Positions 46,203-58,273 of a stretch of DNA of 64,000 nt are shown piece by piece. Source of the DNA: Macrosoma leucophasiata (Eukaryota > Arthropoda > Insecta > Lepidoptera > Hedylidae); assembly GCA_036365455.1 (NCBI GenBank), contig JAWQUS010000010.1, positions 19,206,501 to 19,270,500 of the forward strand, in the 5' to 3' direction. Numbering within the stretch: the first letter of the stretch is position 1; each line of letters starts with the position of its first letter. Under the pieces are notes generated by a model. It had not been told where the DNA came from, made no database searches, and was given only the letters and a program-made list of their open reading frames with translations. The position numbers and the translations under genes were made by a program.

Positions 46203-48268
46203 CATTGACATTTTTGAAGAAGCTGATAACTGGTGATGAAAAGTGTATCACGTACGACAAGAACGTGCGAAAAAGGTCGTGGTCAAAGGCCGGTCAGGCT
46301 TTACAGACTGTGGCGAAACCCGGGTTAACTCGCAATAAGGTGATGTTGTGTGTGTGGTGGGATTGGAAGGGCATATGTCATGGAGCGTGTGATCAATACT
46401 CAACTGCTGCAGTATCTAGAGGATCATCAGCTGATCAGTGACCGCCAATATGGATTTCGTCATGGTAGATCTGCTGGTGATCTTCTAGTATATCTCACGC
46501 ACCATTGGTCCCACGCCTTGGACAAGAGTGGGGAGGCATTGGCTGTAAGCCTGGACATTGCTAAGGCCTTTGACCGGGTCTGGCACAGGGCACTCCTCGC
46601 GAAACTTCCATCCTACGGTCTTCCCGAGAGGCTATGCAACTGGACAGCCAGCTTTCTGTCTGAGCGTTTTATACAAGTCTTAGTTGACGGTCAGCGCTCA
46701 GACAGACTACCTATCAACGCTGGTGTGCCGCAAGGCTCTGTGTTATCTCCCACGCTTTTTCTTCTGCATATCAATGAAATATTGGAGCAAAACTCCAATT
46801 TTCATTGCTATGCCGATGATAGTACGGGAGATGCACACTTACACTAGCCGTGCAAATGCCTCTCGGACACTTATCGAGAAAAGCAGGACTAGACTTGTGT
46901 CTGAAATCGAGCACTCTCTGGAGCGGGTCTCGGATTGGGGTCGACTTAATTTAGTACAGTTTAACCCCTCGAAGACACAAGTCTGCGCGTTTACCGCAAA
47001 AAAAACCCCATTCATTGTAGCACCACAGTTCCAGGGCATTCCGCTCGCCGTTGATAAGAGTATCGGTATCCTGGGCGTTGACATATCGAACGAAGTGCAA
47101 TTCGGGAGTCACATTGAGTGTAAGACCAAGTTGGCATCCAAAAAGTTGGGGGTGCTTAACAAAGCGAGGCAGTATTTCACATCGGGGCAGCTACTACAGC
47201 TTTATAAGGCCCAAGTGCGGCCCCATCTGGAATACTGCTCTCATTTGTGGGCGGGAGCCCCCAAATACCAGCTTGGTCCACTTGACTCCCTACAAAAACG
47301 CGCCGTTCGTATTGTTAACGATCCAGGACTTACCGACAGGCTCGAACATCTGAGCCTGCGCAGAGACATTGGGAGTCTGTGCGTGTTGTACCGTCTCTAC
47401 AACGGTGAGTGCTCTGCTGAACTGTTTGACATGGTGCCACCGTCTCTTTTCCTACACCGTACTACCCGCCGAAGAGAGAAGTTCCACCCACACCGACTGG
47501 ACACTTGGCAGTGCTCAACGGTGCGGTTTTCACGTTCGTTCCTGCCCAGAACGTGTAAATTATGGAACGAACTTCCCTCTGAGGTGTTCCCTAGGTGCTA
47601 CAATATGGGGTTCTTCAAAAATGGCGTCAAAAGAGTCCTTCAGGGCTGGCAGCGCGTTGGCAACTCCCCTGGTGTTGCAAATGTTCATAGGCGACGGTGA
47701 CCACTTTCCATCAGGTGGCCCGTTTGCTTGTCTGTCAATCTTCAGACATAAAAAAAAAAAAAATTATTCATTATGAGCTATTACCACCAGGCAGGACTAT
47801 CGATTCTGAACTCTATTGCGAACAACTGATGAGATTAAAGCAAGAAGTTGAGAGAAAGCGGCCGGAATTGATCAACAGAAGGGGTGTGGTGTTTCATCAT
47901 GATAACGCTAGACCTCACACATCTATAGCCATTCAGCAAAAATTAAGAGTTTGGCTGGGAGGTGTTAATGCATCCGCCGTATAGTCCTGACCTTGCACCT
48001 TCAGATTTCCACCTGTTTCGGTCTCTTCAGAATTCTTTATGCAATGTTAGGTTAACATCACGAGAGGACTGCCAAATCCACTTGTCGCGGTATTTTGATG
48101 AGAAGTCCCAAAATTTTTATAGCAACGGGATCATGTCCCTACCTACAAGATGGCAAAAGGTTATCGAACAAAATGGTACATACGTACTTTAGTTAAATTT
48201 AAATAAACTATATTAAAAAATGTTTTGAATTATCTTAAAAAATGCGAAGAAACTTTTTTCCCAACCTA
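46203..48268 (+). pseudogene. mariner copy C, 5'-truncated and split by a LINE
   Basis: It starts inside the transposase at TTTTTGAAGAAGCTGAT, runs TGDEK to CVWWDWKG, and is interrupted after GGGCAT at 46374. Mariner sequence resumes at about 47764 with TTATTCATTATGAGC and continues through [11 protein letters not shown] one-base frame break then precedes the third aspartate ([12 protein letters not shown]). The right inverted repeat TTTTTTCCCAACCTA is present. Confidence 0.92.
46375..47763 (+). mobile_element. CR1/Jockey-like non-LTR retrotransposon, 5'-truncated, inside mariner copy C
   Basis: It encodes the reverse transcriptase from about the motif A region: YGFRHGRSAGDLL, SLDIAKAFDRVWH (catalytic Asp), AGVPQGSVLSPTLF, and HCYADDSTGDAH (catalytic YADD). 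The frame shifts just after YADD (about 46840). The C-terminal half then runs open to 47700 (SIGILGVDISNEVQF, YKAQVRPHLEYCSHLWAGAP). It ends in a 13-base A tail. The 5' part of the element is missing, as is usual for LINE insertions. Confidence 0.93.
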
Positions 48269-48740
48269 ATATTTTTGCTAAATTTAACTTTCAAATAGAC
48301 ATGGGTTAATTCCTATTAATTCATTTGAGAGCTTCTCTAAGATCAGATTTATCTTTGTATTAAAACTAGCATTGCGTTAAGATGAGATCATGATGTGTGT
48401 CTGATATCGTAAAATGGTTACAGTAAAAAATAAGATTTCTGAAGTAAAATACGTCAGTAGGTAACCCACGCGTTAGACCGAGGATCACATGTTCGGAGAG
48501 TTCACTTGGGTATAGCCCGTTAGTGCGACGTTTGAACTAAAATTGAAATTGAACACGTATTGATAATAATATGTTTGAACTTTTGTGGGTATTAAATATT
48601 TGTTGTCTATCTTCTCTATGTATTGTAAATGTCTGGTTTCGTTTGATAAAGAATTCAAATGCAAAATCTGGCCCAATGTTTATAGGGAACAACGGAAAAA
48701 TTTGGTTTATTGAAATTTAACAAAAAGCTTTATAATAAAA

Positions 48741-49045
48741 ACGTAACTTCACGCCTGTAATCCCCGAAGCGGTAGGCAGAGGTAAATGCATGCATTCAAG
48801 TATACCTACATGCAAACACTCATAATTCGCACGTTTTGGCCCATGTAATAGGTTGCGAGCCTGACACCTCCGGGCACATTACCAAACTTCGAGGTACTGG
48901 GAAATATCCAGAAAATGGAAAAAGCCCAATAGAACCAGAGATAAAGGACTTTATACCATTATCTCAGATAGCCCCCTACCCGGGCGTCGAACCCAGGACC
49001 TCAGCGTAGTAGTAGTGGCCTGCTACCAATAAGCTACTGAGGCAG
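48741..49045 (-). repeat. tRNA-derived SINE family F copy (minus)
   Basis: On the minus strand the head CCTCAGTAGCTTATTGGTAG (box A-like) and GGTCCTGGGTTCGACGCCCG (box B-like) are clear. The 3' end is CGGGGATTACAGGCGTGAAG and an A-rich tail. Confidence 0.85.
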
Positions 49046-49316
49046 TTAGGCAGTTCGGCAGTGTGGCTTTTTAATAGCAATCTGTTATAACTGCCACTGT
49101 TGGTGATTACTGTGCGGTAATGGCTTTATGATAGGTACATGCATGGTACATCTTATTCATCATCGTTTAGCTGCTTGTATGTATGTATTAGTATAAACGA
49201 GGCATTGTAATGTTGGTATGTATGTAATGTAAGTAACATTCTCAAATTTCTCAACTTGAGCTCTATCATCTATACAAATTAAATTAAGTTATTTTTTTTA
49301 TAGAGTGTATCTATTT

Positions 49317-49465
49317 ATCTTCACGCCAGGTCCCTAACGGGGTAGGCGGAGAGTGTAGAGCGCCAGATATCCCGGTCCTGACATACCTCTCGTGCCTCGT
49401 CTACCTTCATCATTCTCTTCATACATGCACGCCGATTCCTAAGACTTTTTGACGCCACCATCAGA
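49317..49465 (+). repeat. Repeat family D copy
   Basis: It shares TCTTCACGCCAGGTCCC, CCCGGTCCTGACATACCT, CATGCACGCCGATTCC and AAGACTTTTTGACG with 38386-38525. Confidence 0.65.
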
Positions 49466-50340
49466 GAGGGTTACAGAGTCTCTTTATGGACTGCCCTTTA
49501 AAGAAATACTAAATTAGATATTTCTCGTTCAATCCAGCTGTTTTGTCATAATTTTAGCAATATAACAATAATAGGTAGTTGGTGCTATTATTGAGACGTA
49601 ATAAATATCCGAGCCATAATATTTTCGTTCCGAGCATAAAATGATATGTGGAGCTTTTATAGCCACTTCCATCAGTCTTGGCCGGACGAACACGTGTGGT
49701 GAGAAGCTCATAAATTTTGTAGTTGTTTGAAGTACCTAGTGGCGTCGGCGCTCTAATCGGTATTGGCAGATTATCAATGGCCAGTTTGATCTCCAAGTCG
49801 TAATGGGATAGGAGTAGTACGGAGACGGTGAAAGATGCCGGTCAAGCAAGTGATTATTCATGATTGATGTGAAATTTAAATTAAGAATTTGTAGTTAGGG
49901 TTACCATTTAGAAATTTTAAAAGTCCTGACAAAAAGCCTGACAGTCCGGACATTTTATTATCAGATCGGATTAGGTATATCAGATTCGACGGTCATGATT
50001 AATACAACCAATACAACAATACAACCTTAAAAATATGAGATGAGAGGGAAGTAAAGATTAAAGACTTATTTGATACTGCATAAGTAGTAAGTTTTATTCA
50101 ATCCAATCGAATTCGAAAACTGTCTCTTAAAATACAGGTAACCCTAGTTTAAGAGACAGAGCTATAATTAAGTACAGATTTATGCAACAAAGTAATTATA
50201 TAGAATATTGTCCTAGTATAAGGTACCATTACTTGTAGTATTGTTATTACCTATATATTTTTATGTCATCATCTGTATTTTTTGATTTTGGTAAATAAAA
50301 ATGTTTATTATTATTATTATTATATTATTATCAATCCAGA
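49466..50340. other. No gene seen; LINE-type tail near 50290
   Basis: Mostly AT-rich. TAAATAAAAATGTTTATTA followed by ATT repeats (50290-50332) resembles a non-LTR 3' end. Confidence 0.4.
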
Positions 50341-50960
50341 AGATTAGGCAGTTTTGGAACAGAAGCAGATGAAAAATTTAAAGCGGCTGACAGGAAAATA
50401 CCCATGTTCTTATCGAATGTACACAAAGACACTTTGGAATCGGATGTTTGTAGCTATATTAAGAAGAAGACAGGTGAAATTGTGATACTTGAAAAAATTG
50501 CTATTAAACGACAATGTGAACACAATGCAAATAAGTTCTTTGTTAAAAATACGTTGCCTATGTTCCTCGATGAGAAGTTGTGGCGACAAAACGTTGTATT
50601 TCGTCGGTTTGTTAACTACAAACCGAAAAATATAGAAAACTCGAACGATATCGGCATGAATAACGTCAAGTAATGGAGCAAAATATTTTTAATCTAGTAA
50701 CTTTTAATAACAAGAATGTTAAGCGTTCTGTGCAGAGTATTCGTACCGTATGCAAACACTGTGATATTAACTGTAAATTTATTGTTAATGTGATGTTATA
50801 TTAAGAAACATGGTTGCTACCAGATGACATAACTTTCACCACGGATACCATCAGCGATGAGTTCAGCTGTACCGGAGTTTCGGCACTAGACACAACGGCT
50901 GGTATGCTACGCGGCCGACCTCACGGCGGAGTGGCCCTTTTATGGAGACGCACCTAGTCT
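50341..50960 (+). pseudogene. Non-LTR retrotransposon fragment: end of ORF1 and start of ORF2 endonuclease
   Basis: 50404-50673 reads KDTLESDVCSYIKKKTGE and ends NSNDIGMNNVK, which looks like an ORF1 C-terminus. ORF2 begins directly after it (MEQNIFNLVTFNNKNVKRSV), hits a stop after NVMLY, then resumes TWLLPDDITF and GMLRGRPHGGVALLWRR, the start of an AP endonuclease domain. Everything after about 50960 is lost. The family assignment (CR1/Jockey group) is inference. Confidence 0.7.
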
Positions 50961-51159
50961 TTTTCCTAGTCTATTCAGTGCAATAGTAGTCGTACTTATA
51001 GGGTAAAAATAGTCATGAGAGCTAAAACTAAACTAGAGTTAAAACTTAAGTCTTTTTATACGTAGGATTTTTTAGGTTATTTATGAGTTAAAAAGTAAGT
51101 TTTTATAGTTAATATTATATTGAGTTCTGGTCACTTGAATAAATGATTATTATTCACTA

Positions 51160-51245
51160 GCTGTGCCCGCGACTTTGTCCACGTGAGAAAAAATATGATT
51201 ATTCAGTATCTACTCCGACGAAGTCGTGGGCGCAGCTAGTATACA
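51160..51245. repeat. CTAGCTGTGCCCGCGAC inverted-end repeat
   Basis: It opens CTAGCTGTGCCCGCGAC and closes GTCGTGGGCGCAGCTAG, an imperfect inverted pair next to the tandem array that follows. Confidence 0.5.
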
Positions 51246-51247
51246 AG

Positions 51248-51660
51248 TAGCCTAAGTTACTCCTTATTACATCAGCTATCTGCCAGTGAAAGTCCCGTCA
51301 AAATCGGAGACACTCAAATTCTATTTATTTGTATGTGGGTATGTATGGTTGTATGGAGATAAAAGAAGCCTAAGTTACTCCTTATTACATTAGCTACCTA
51401 CTCGTGGAAGTCCCATCAAAGTCGGATACACTCCAATTCTACTTATTTGTATGTAGGTATGTATGTATGTATGGATGTATGGAGATAAAAGTAGCCTAAG
51501 TTACTCCTTATTACATCAGCTACCTACCCGTGGAAGTCCCTTCAAAGTCGGATACTCTCCAATTCTACTTATTTGTATGTAGGTATGTATGGATGTATGG
51601 AGATAAAAGTTCCGTCAAAATCGGTAGAGCCGTTCCCAAGATTAGCCCCGCCAAACAGAC
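51248..51660 (+). repeat. Tandem repeat, three units of about 115-125 bp
   Basis: Each unit runs AGCCTAAGTTACTCCTTATT, GTGGAAGTCCC, CAAA.TCGGA.AC and TATTTGTATGTAGGTATGTA, ending GGAGATAAAAG. Units start near 51248, 51369 and 51493. A final partial unit leads into CGTCAAAATCGGTAGAGCCG and ACAGACAGACGGATAAAAA, a common retroelement 3' string. Confidence 0.85.
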
Positions 51661-51995
51661 AGACGGATAAAAATCGTAAAAAATGTTATGGAATATGTAC
51701 CGTGTATACATAGGTACATGTCATATTCATTTAGTAAAAAGCGGTTATTTTAATATTACGAACAGACACTCCAATTTTATTTATTTGTATAGATTTATTA
51801 TTCTGGTAGGTAATATACAACATAAGATCTAAAAAATCTGTGAAAATTTAAGGGTCTAGTACTTGCTACCGTTATTATCGGGCAAAAAATATACGAAAAA
51901 ACGCGTATTGTATGCCCCTTTGGACCCTTTAAAATTTTCATATTTTATTTTTAGTAATTAATTTATGTCCTTATAGCAGTATCACGGCCAAATAC

Positions 51996-52121
51996 TCAAA
52001 CGCCACTTAAATCTTAGTGGAACTTAAACGTCTTCTGTCTTTAAAAAACACGTTCAAACGATAGAGATAGCGCACATTTGAAGGTTGCTTAAAATTGAGT
52101 GACGTTTGTGTATTCGACCAT
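51996..52121. mobile_element. MITE family E copy 2
   Basis: CCAAATACTCAAACGCCACT at the left is matched inverted by AGTGACGTTTGTGTATTCGA at the right. The interior is related to 40291-40436. Confidence 0.75.
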
Positions 52122-53639
52122 CAGAAATACATAATTTGTGAAAATGTTAGCTTTCTAGCTATATTACACTGTTTATGAGATACAGGCTGGTGACAGACAG
52201 ACAGGCAGCGGAGGATTAGTAATCCGTAAGGTCCGTTTTTACCTTTTAGGTACGAAATCCCCTAAAAGATAGAACTAAGATACAGAATAGCTTAAAAATA
52301 TTCGATATGACTCTTTAAATTGACATAACTTTTTTATTTCTAAACCGATTCACATGAAACAAACACTTAATGTTAAGTGATACTTACCACAATATATTAG
52401 TCAAAACCGCAAATCGAATAAGGCGTTTCTGAAATTAGGGTGCACAAACACACAGACAAAGAGACATTTTTTCGAGATAAAAAGGTTAAAATATAATCAT
52501 ACCAAGTTTTATTGTAATCGGACCGGTAGATTTTGATCTAATAACATCCCCTGGTATTTATTTTTTCAATATTTTTAATGTACAGAATTTACACTTCTAC
52601 AGATTTATTATAAGTATAGATAAATATCGTAAATTACGATGTTCATTCAAACCTTTCCTACCTACAATGTGAGTTAATCACGATAGCATTGCGAATAAAT
52701 GTTTAATAAAAACTTTTTTTCGCATCCGCCACGGCCGACTTTCTTCCGGCCGTGACACCCTAGTTGCTATCTGTGTTCACACTACAATTAACTGCTGTAA
52801 TGCACAATATCAATGTTGAACATGTTTTAATAACTTTTTTCTATAACGTTGTTGTTTATTTAATTAAATTTTGCCATTGGGTCACATTGTGTTGTTATAT
52901 TTTCATTACCGTGCTATGTTATGTGTGAATTTGTATTTACTGATATAGTGCAATTAAAAAAAATTGCTTTTTACTGAACTGGACTTAGGTATATGAAGGA
53001 TGATTAATATCGGATAACAGAAGGCATCCTACCTAAATATAAACTAAGTATTATTACAAAAATAACAATGATAAGTGTGTGTATCGCTTTAAGCTTCTAG
53101 TGAAACAAAATCTGTGCAGTATTGAGCTATTAAAAACTCACTATTTTGTATTTTAATACAACGGTTCAGAAGGTACAACACAGAATAATATATGTTTGTA
53201 CTTGTGAATGTTTTTTCGATGTTTTCTACTAGCTATTGTTCTTGTTTCAATTAAAAGTTTGCCGAAAGAAACATGAAGTTGGACGTGATCTGTCTTCGTT
53301 TTCGATGAAACACGCAGACCGGCGATATCGCATACTGTAACGAGTTCTTGTTTGTATATTATTAACATAGTCCGCCATATCGTACCTATATACCTACTAT
53401 CTTCGTGAAAAACATTTTAATTTTAAAGGAAAATTTCACCAGGGTGTAGTCTGGTGTATAGGTCAGATAATTCGGGATGTACCCAGTAGGTACTTCATGT
53501 ATCATCTCACTTGACTGTGATTGATAAGCTATTCTTTATATATATTAAATGGATATATTTTATTAGCCATAGGCGATTATTGGTTATTAACAAGCGTATC
53601 TATAAAAAATGGAAATAAGTACTTATGAGAAGAAAAAAA
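52122..53639. other. No gene seen; traces of LINE 3' sequence
   Basis: 52480-52560 carries CAAGTTTTATTGTAATCGGA, typical of retroelement 3' ends. No exon is supportable. Confidence 0.4.
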
Positions 53640-53850
53640 TACCGCTAAATGGTAGGTACCCTGGCGTTCAACGCTATTGTGTTCCGGTAACATGGTATTG
53701 TACAACCCCGTAATTGCCAGCACAGAGTCATAGGAGCTTAGGCCTTAGGAGTGGCAATGCATCTACTGATGGTAGAGCTCCAGTGACGACTACAGAACCT
53801 ATTACTTGTGTGCGGGCGCTTGTTTGCTACTCCTTGACATAAAAAATCAT
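53640..53850 (+). repeat. SINE-like family A copy, rearranged
   Basis: The middle (ACCGCTAAATGGTAG, GTTCCGGTAA, GCACAGAGTCATAGG) comes before a piece of the start (TGATGGTAGAGCTCCAGTGA) and then the tail (GCTACTCCTTGACATAAAAA). The order is therefore scrambled. Confidence 0.6.
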
Positions 53851-54000
53851 TAGGTACCTATACATCCTCTTTTTATCACCAACGCCAATTCTTTTATAAC
53901 ATCAGATTTGAAGTTAAATAGATGTAAATTTCACATTTGAAAATGTATCATCCATCAATTTAAATAACGAACAACTGTTGATCGATAATAAATAGTAAAT

Positions 54001-54202
54001 AAAATACGCTTACACTCACAGCCCCACAGTAGATATAAACCTGTGTCGTGGGTGCCGTTGTACACATATAACACATACACAAACACCCAGACCCGAAACA
54101 AATATCTGTAGGCCATACAAATATTTGTCCCGGTGCGGGGATCGAACCCGCGACCCTTCGAATCAAACGATGGTTTCACACCGCTGGACTAACCGGGTCG
54201 TC
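54001..54202 (-). repeat. tRNA-derived SINE family C copy
   Basis: The minus head is GACGACCCGGTTAGTCCAGC with T-arm GTCGCGGGTTCGATCCCCGC. It is nearly identical to the copy at 54867-55064 in the same orientation. Confidence 0.85.
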
Positions 54203-54866
54203 AAAATCGATCGTTATTACGAACCGATATCTCGAAATTCGAGCTCAGTCTTCAGTTCTCAAATCATCAATTCTGCAACTATTGTGGCAAGTGTCAAGAC
54301 GTCGAGATGTATCCAGTCGCCATTGTAATTGCGGTACCGATCAAACTTGCCAGAGATTAGTTTGCCCAAGTTAAATGAAACTCGATAAACGGGACGTTGA
54401 CTTACTACGTTATTGGCTGAGAGCCGCCTGAAATATGTTCTCATTGATATTTCAAGCATCGGATCACGCACTATACGGTCATGTGAAAGTATGTAATAGA
54501 TTGCTCATCGTATGTCACAAGCTTTAATGTAAACTACACATTTTGATGTTTTGATTGAATTATACCATCCAATTTCCTTCTTGTCTCGACGCATGTCGGT
54601 TAGCCGTTGAAACTACATTAGGTATATAAAATATTATTAAGTTAGTATTTAAAAACGTATTTACAGTTACTCAATCCTAAATAACATCGAAAATATGAAA
54701 AGCAGCCACTAAACTATGATCATTATGCTTGAAATTTCATATAGTTGTTAGAAATAACACCCGAACAAACATTTCAGTCGAAAGTCGTTTACTGCTATAC
54801 GAAAACCTCTCCTAAAGATCTCCGACTCATAAGAACAAAAACAAACAATCAGTAATTAAAAAAAAA

Positions 54867-55064
54867 TACGCTTACACTCACAGCCCCACAGTAGGTATAA
54901 ACTTGTGTCGTGGGTGCCGTTGTACACATACAACACATACACAAACACCCAAACCCGGAACAAATATCTGTAGGCCATACAAATATTTGTCCCAGTGCGG
55001 AGATCGAACCCGCGACCCTTCGAATCAAACGGTCATCTCACATCGCTGGACTAACCGGGTCGTC
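54867..55064 (-). repeat. tRNA-derived SINE family C copy
   Basis: The same structure as 54001-54202, with its 3' end at an A/T-rich run (54860-54867). Confidence 0.85.
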
Positions 55065-55932
55065 GAACTTATACCTACATATTGAAAATGTAGGTAAGTA
55101 AAGAGATAAGTTAAAATAAAATTACTGTTATACGCGTAAACAATAGATTCTCACGAATATAATCGTACTGATATATAGGATTTACGAGATTGACATTGTA
55201 CAATCGCTAATACAGGACGGATTATCGGCCAAGATAGCGAACGGAGATTAATCTCTTTACTTTGGTGCCTACATATAGATTGGGGAAAAAGTTTTTTCGC
55301 ATTTTTTAAGATAATTCAAAACATTTTTTAATAAAGTTTATTTAAATTTAACTAAAGTATGTATGTACCATTTTGTTCGATAACCTTTTGCCATCTTGTA
55401 GGTAGGGACATGATCCCATTGCTATAAAAATTTTGGGACTTCTCATCAAAATACCGCGACAAGTGGATTTGGCAGTCCTCTCGTGATGTTAACGTAACAT
55501 TGCATAAAGAATTCTGAAGAGACCGAAACAGGTGGAAATCTGAAGGTGCAAGGTCAGGACTATACGGCGGATGCATTAACATATCCCAGCCAAACTCTCT
55601 TAATTTTTGCTGAGCGGCTATAGATGTGTGAGGTCTAGCGTTATCATGATGAAACACTACACCCCTTCTGTTGATCAATTCCGGCCGCTTTCTCTCAACT
55701 TCTTGCACACACAACATCACCTTATTGTGAGTTAACCCGGGTTTCGCCACAGTCTGTGAAGCCTGACCGGCCTTTGACCACGACCTTTTTCGCACGTTCT
55801 TGTCGTACGTGAACCACTTTTCATCACCAGTTATCAACTTCTTCAAAAATGATTCGGTTTCATTACGTCGTAATAAAGAATCACAAATGAGTACACGGTT
55901 CATTAGGTTTCTTTCAGTGAGCTCGTGAGGTA

Positions 55933-57561
55933 TAGACTACAAGCCCATGTTAAAAAATTGATGGGTCATTTGAACCACCAGGTGACCTATCTAGAGCGAT
56001 ATAAGAGCATAAAATAATAAGATTCAGCACTATGCCGTCACTTGTAAGCTGTCCAACTGAGTGCAGGTGAGAATTCAAAAGTACAGGTAGACTCAGTACA
56101 TTTTGGTCACATATTTTTGTACGGCATTCTTACCAACGATAGACCCATTAAAAATAATAAGAAAACGCACAGTGCCGTACAAAAATGGTGCGCCACGAAG
56201 TCGGAATTTTTTTTTATTTTCTGACAATTACCGGGGTAAATTTGGTCATTTGATTTTGTACGGCATCTGTGTCATACTATTTCAATAATGCTTTCAATTC
56301 ATTATTCCGCAACGCCGTACAAAAATCATGCGACAAGGGGAAGAAATCGAGAGTTGCAACCCCCTCTCTTTCCGTAGTCCAGGGGGTGATTTGACACAAC
56401 ATGAAATAAACTTATTTTGAAATTATTTTATGCATAGATAATATTTTTTCATGTGCCGTACATTTTCGTAGGTTCAAAGGGGAAAAAAAACCGAAAAAGA
56501 AAAAATCAAAAAGAAAAATTCCATATAACGAAATATGGACATAATATACACACCGTTTCAGTTTAGTTAGACGTCATAGTGATTTTATCATATTATCAAT
56601 TGTCCTCTTCAAAAATATGTTAATACCGTACTGTATCAGATGGCCATAAAGTACCCTCAAAATTGAAGCGTTGATTTCATCAGCCTAAAAGATATGGTTT
56701 GCACAAAAATGTACGGCATCATTTTTTCCTAATTCATCTATGTTAATACTATTTAAAACAAGAAATAAAATGTATAAAACTATTATATTTCATTAATCAA
56801 TTATATTTAAATTTTTACAATAATTTGCAAAATTTCAGTTTTTGCATTTCTCTATAATTTTTTTTAGAACGGTTTCTTTTGATCGGCAATACTATATAAC
56901 AATTGTATTTTATAATATCATGTTAAAAAAAAAGTTCCCGTACAGGTTCAAATGATTTTACAGCTTTATAAATCAAAAATACGATGAAATTAAGATAATT
57001 ATTGATATACATTCAAGGGAACAATCATTTTTTGACGGCATTACTTTTAATAGTACTTTTGAGTGCTACATAATGTTTTGGAACCGATGCCGTACTTTTT
57101 CAAATCACCCCCTGGACTACGGACAGAAAGGGGGTTGCAACTCTCGATTTTTTCCCCTTGTCGCATGATTTTTGTACGGCGTTGCGGAATAATGAATTGA
57201 AAGCATTATTGAAATAGTATGACACAGATGCCGTACAAAATCAAATGACCAAATTTACCCCGGTAATTGTCGGAAAATAAAAAAAAAATCCGACTTCGTG
57301 GCGCACCATTTTTGTACGGCACTGTGCGCTTTCTTATTATTTTTAATGGGTCTATCGTTGGTAAGAATGCCGTACGAAAATATGTGACCAAAATGTACTG
57401 AGTCTACCTGTACTTTTGAATTCTCACCTGCACTCAGTTGGACAGCTTACAAGTGACGGCATAGTGCTGAATCTTATTATTTTATGCTCTTATATCGCTC
57501 TAGATAGGTCACTTGGTGGTTCAAATGACCCATCAATTTTTTAACATGGGCTTGTAGTCTA
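55933..57561. mobile_element. Fold-back DNA transposon with 461-bp inverted arms
   Basis: The left arm 55933-56393 and right arm 57101-57561 are equal in length and nearly identical when inverted. Termini are TAGACTACAAGCCCATG and its complement. The word GTACGGC (or its complement GCCGTAC) occurs eleven times by my count: four in each arm apart from the extreme ends, and the rest in or next to the 700-bp centre. The centre is AT-rich with no ORF. The target duplication is probably TA, but the junction is ambiguous. The superfamily is unknown. Confidence 0.9.
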
Positions 57562-57776
57562 CAAATATCGAGCTTTTTTTTGTACCCAGCTTTTTTCAAA
57601 TGCGCCAAAACTGTTTTGTGATCAATTCTCAGTTCTTCAGCTACGTCGTAACTACTGATATGTCAATCTTGCTCCACTTTTTCAAAAATAGCATCCATTT
57701 TATCCGTAATAGGGCGGACCAGAGCGAGGTGCATCTTTGACGTCAAAATTTCCGGATTGGAAACGCTTCAACCAAA

Positions 57777-58273
57777 GGAGATGTTGCAAAAATGTATGGA
57801 CCTCCGGCCATGTATTGTACACAATATCATTAACAGATCAATATAAAAGCGTTTTTTTACTGCATATTTTTACTTATTTAGCTTTGTTTGCAGTTACAAA
57901 ATATTATTCGCAGTTAGAATTACAACTCAAACCAACATGGCGAATATGGCGGGTGATGTCATTTTCATTTTTTTTATTGTTTTTTTATTATATAATACTT
58001 GGAAAAAAAGTAATCTTTTCTAAATACTAACGAAATCGATTTCATGTGTTAATACTAAGAACTTAAACTAATCGATTTCCAATTTAAAGAAGCGTCGGCT
58101 GTATCGCCGCCATGTTGAATATGTTTGAAAATGATAAAATCGTTTGAATTAAATGTGGTAGTAACTCTAAAATATATACTTGAATAAATTAATTGTATTT
58201 TTTTCGGATTCTTCTTTAATTTACCCATTTTTTGAGGACGTGTACGAACTAGAGCCGAGCTCGCAACATCTCC
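57777..58273. mobile_element. Spy-like element inserted between AAA and TTT
   Basis: 497 bp with perfect 11-bp ends GGAGATGTTGC and GCAACATCTCC. The other mariner copies read ACCAAATTTGTG at this site. Here the element lies exactly between AAA and TTT with no base duplicated or lost. Spy transposons, described from silkworm and other animals, are defined by this AAA/TTT insertion without duplication. No transposase is encoded. The assignment rests on site behaviour; the termini should be compared with known Spy ends. Confidence 0.8.

Noticed and set aside
46205..46441. Apparent transposase fused to another peptide
   Set aside because: The frame runs from mariner into an inserted LINE, so it is a nesting artefact.
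51248..51660. CRISPR-like array of direct repeats
   Set aside because: The units are adjacent, long and without unique spacers, and the genome is animal.
56103..56288. 61-codon frame found twice (also 57206-57391 on the other strand)
   Set aside because: The two are the arms of one inverted repeat; there is no sign of coding constraint or known protein similarity.
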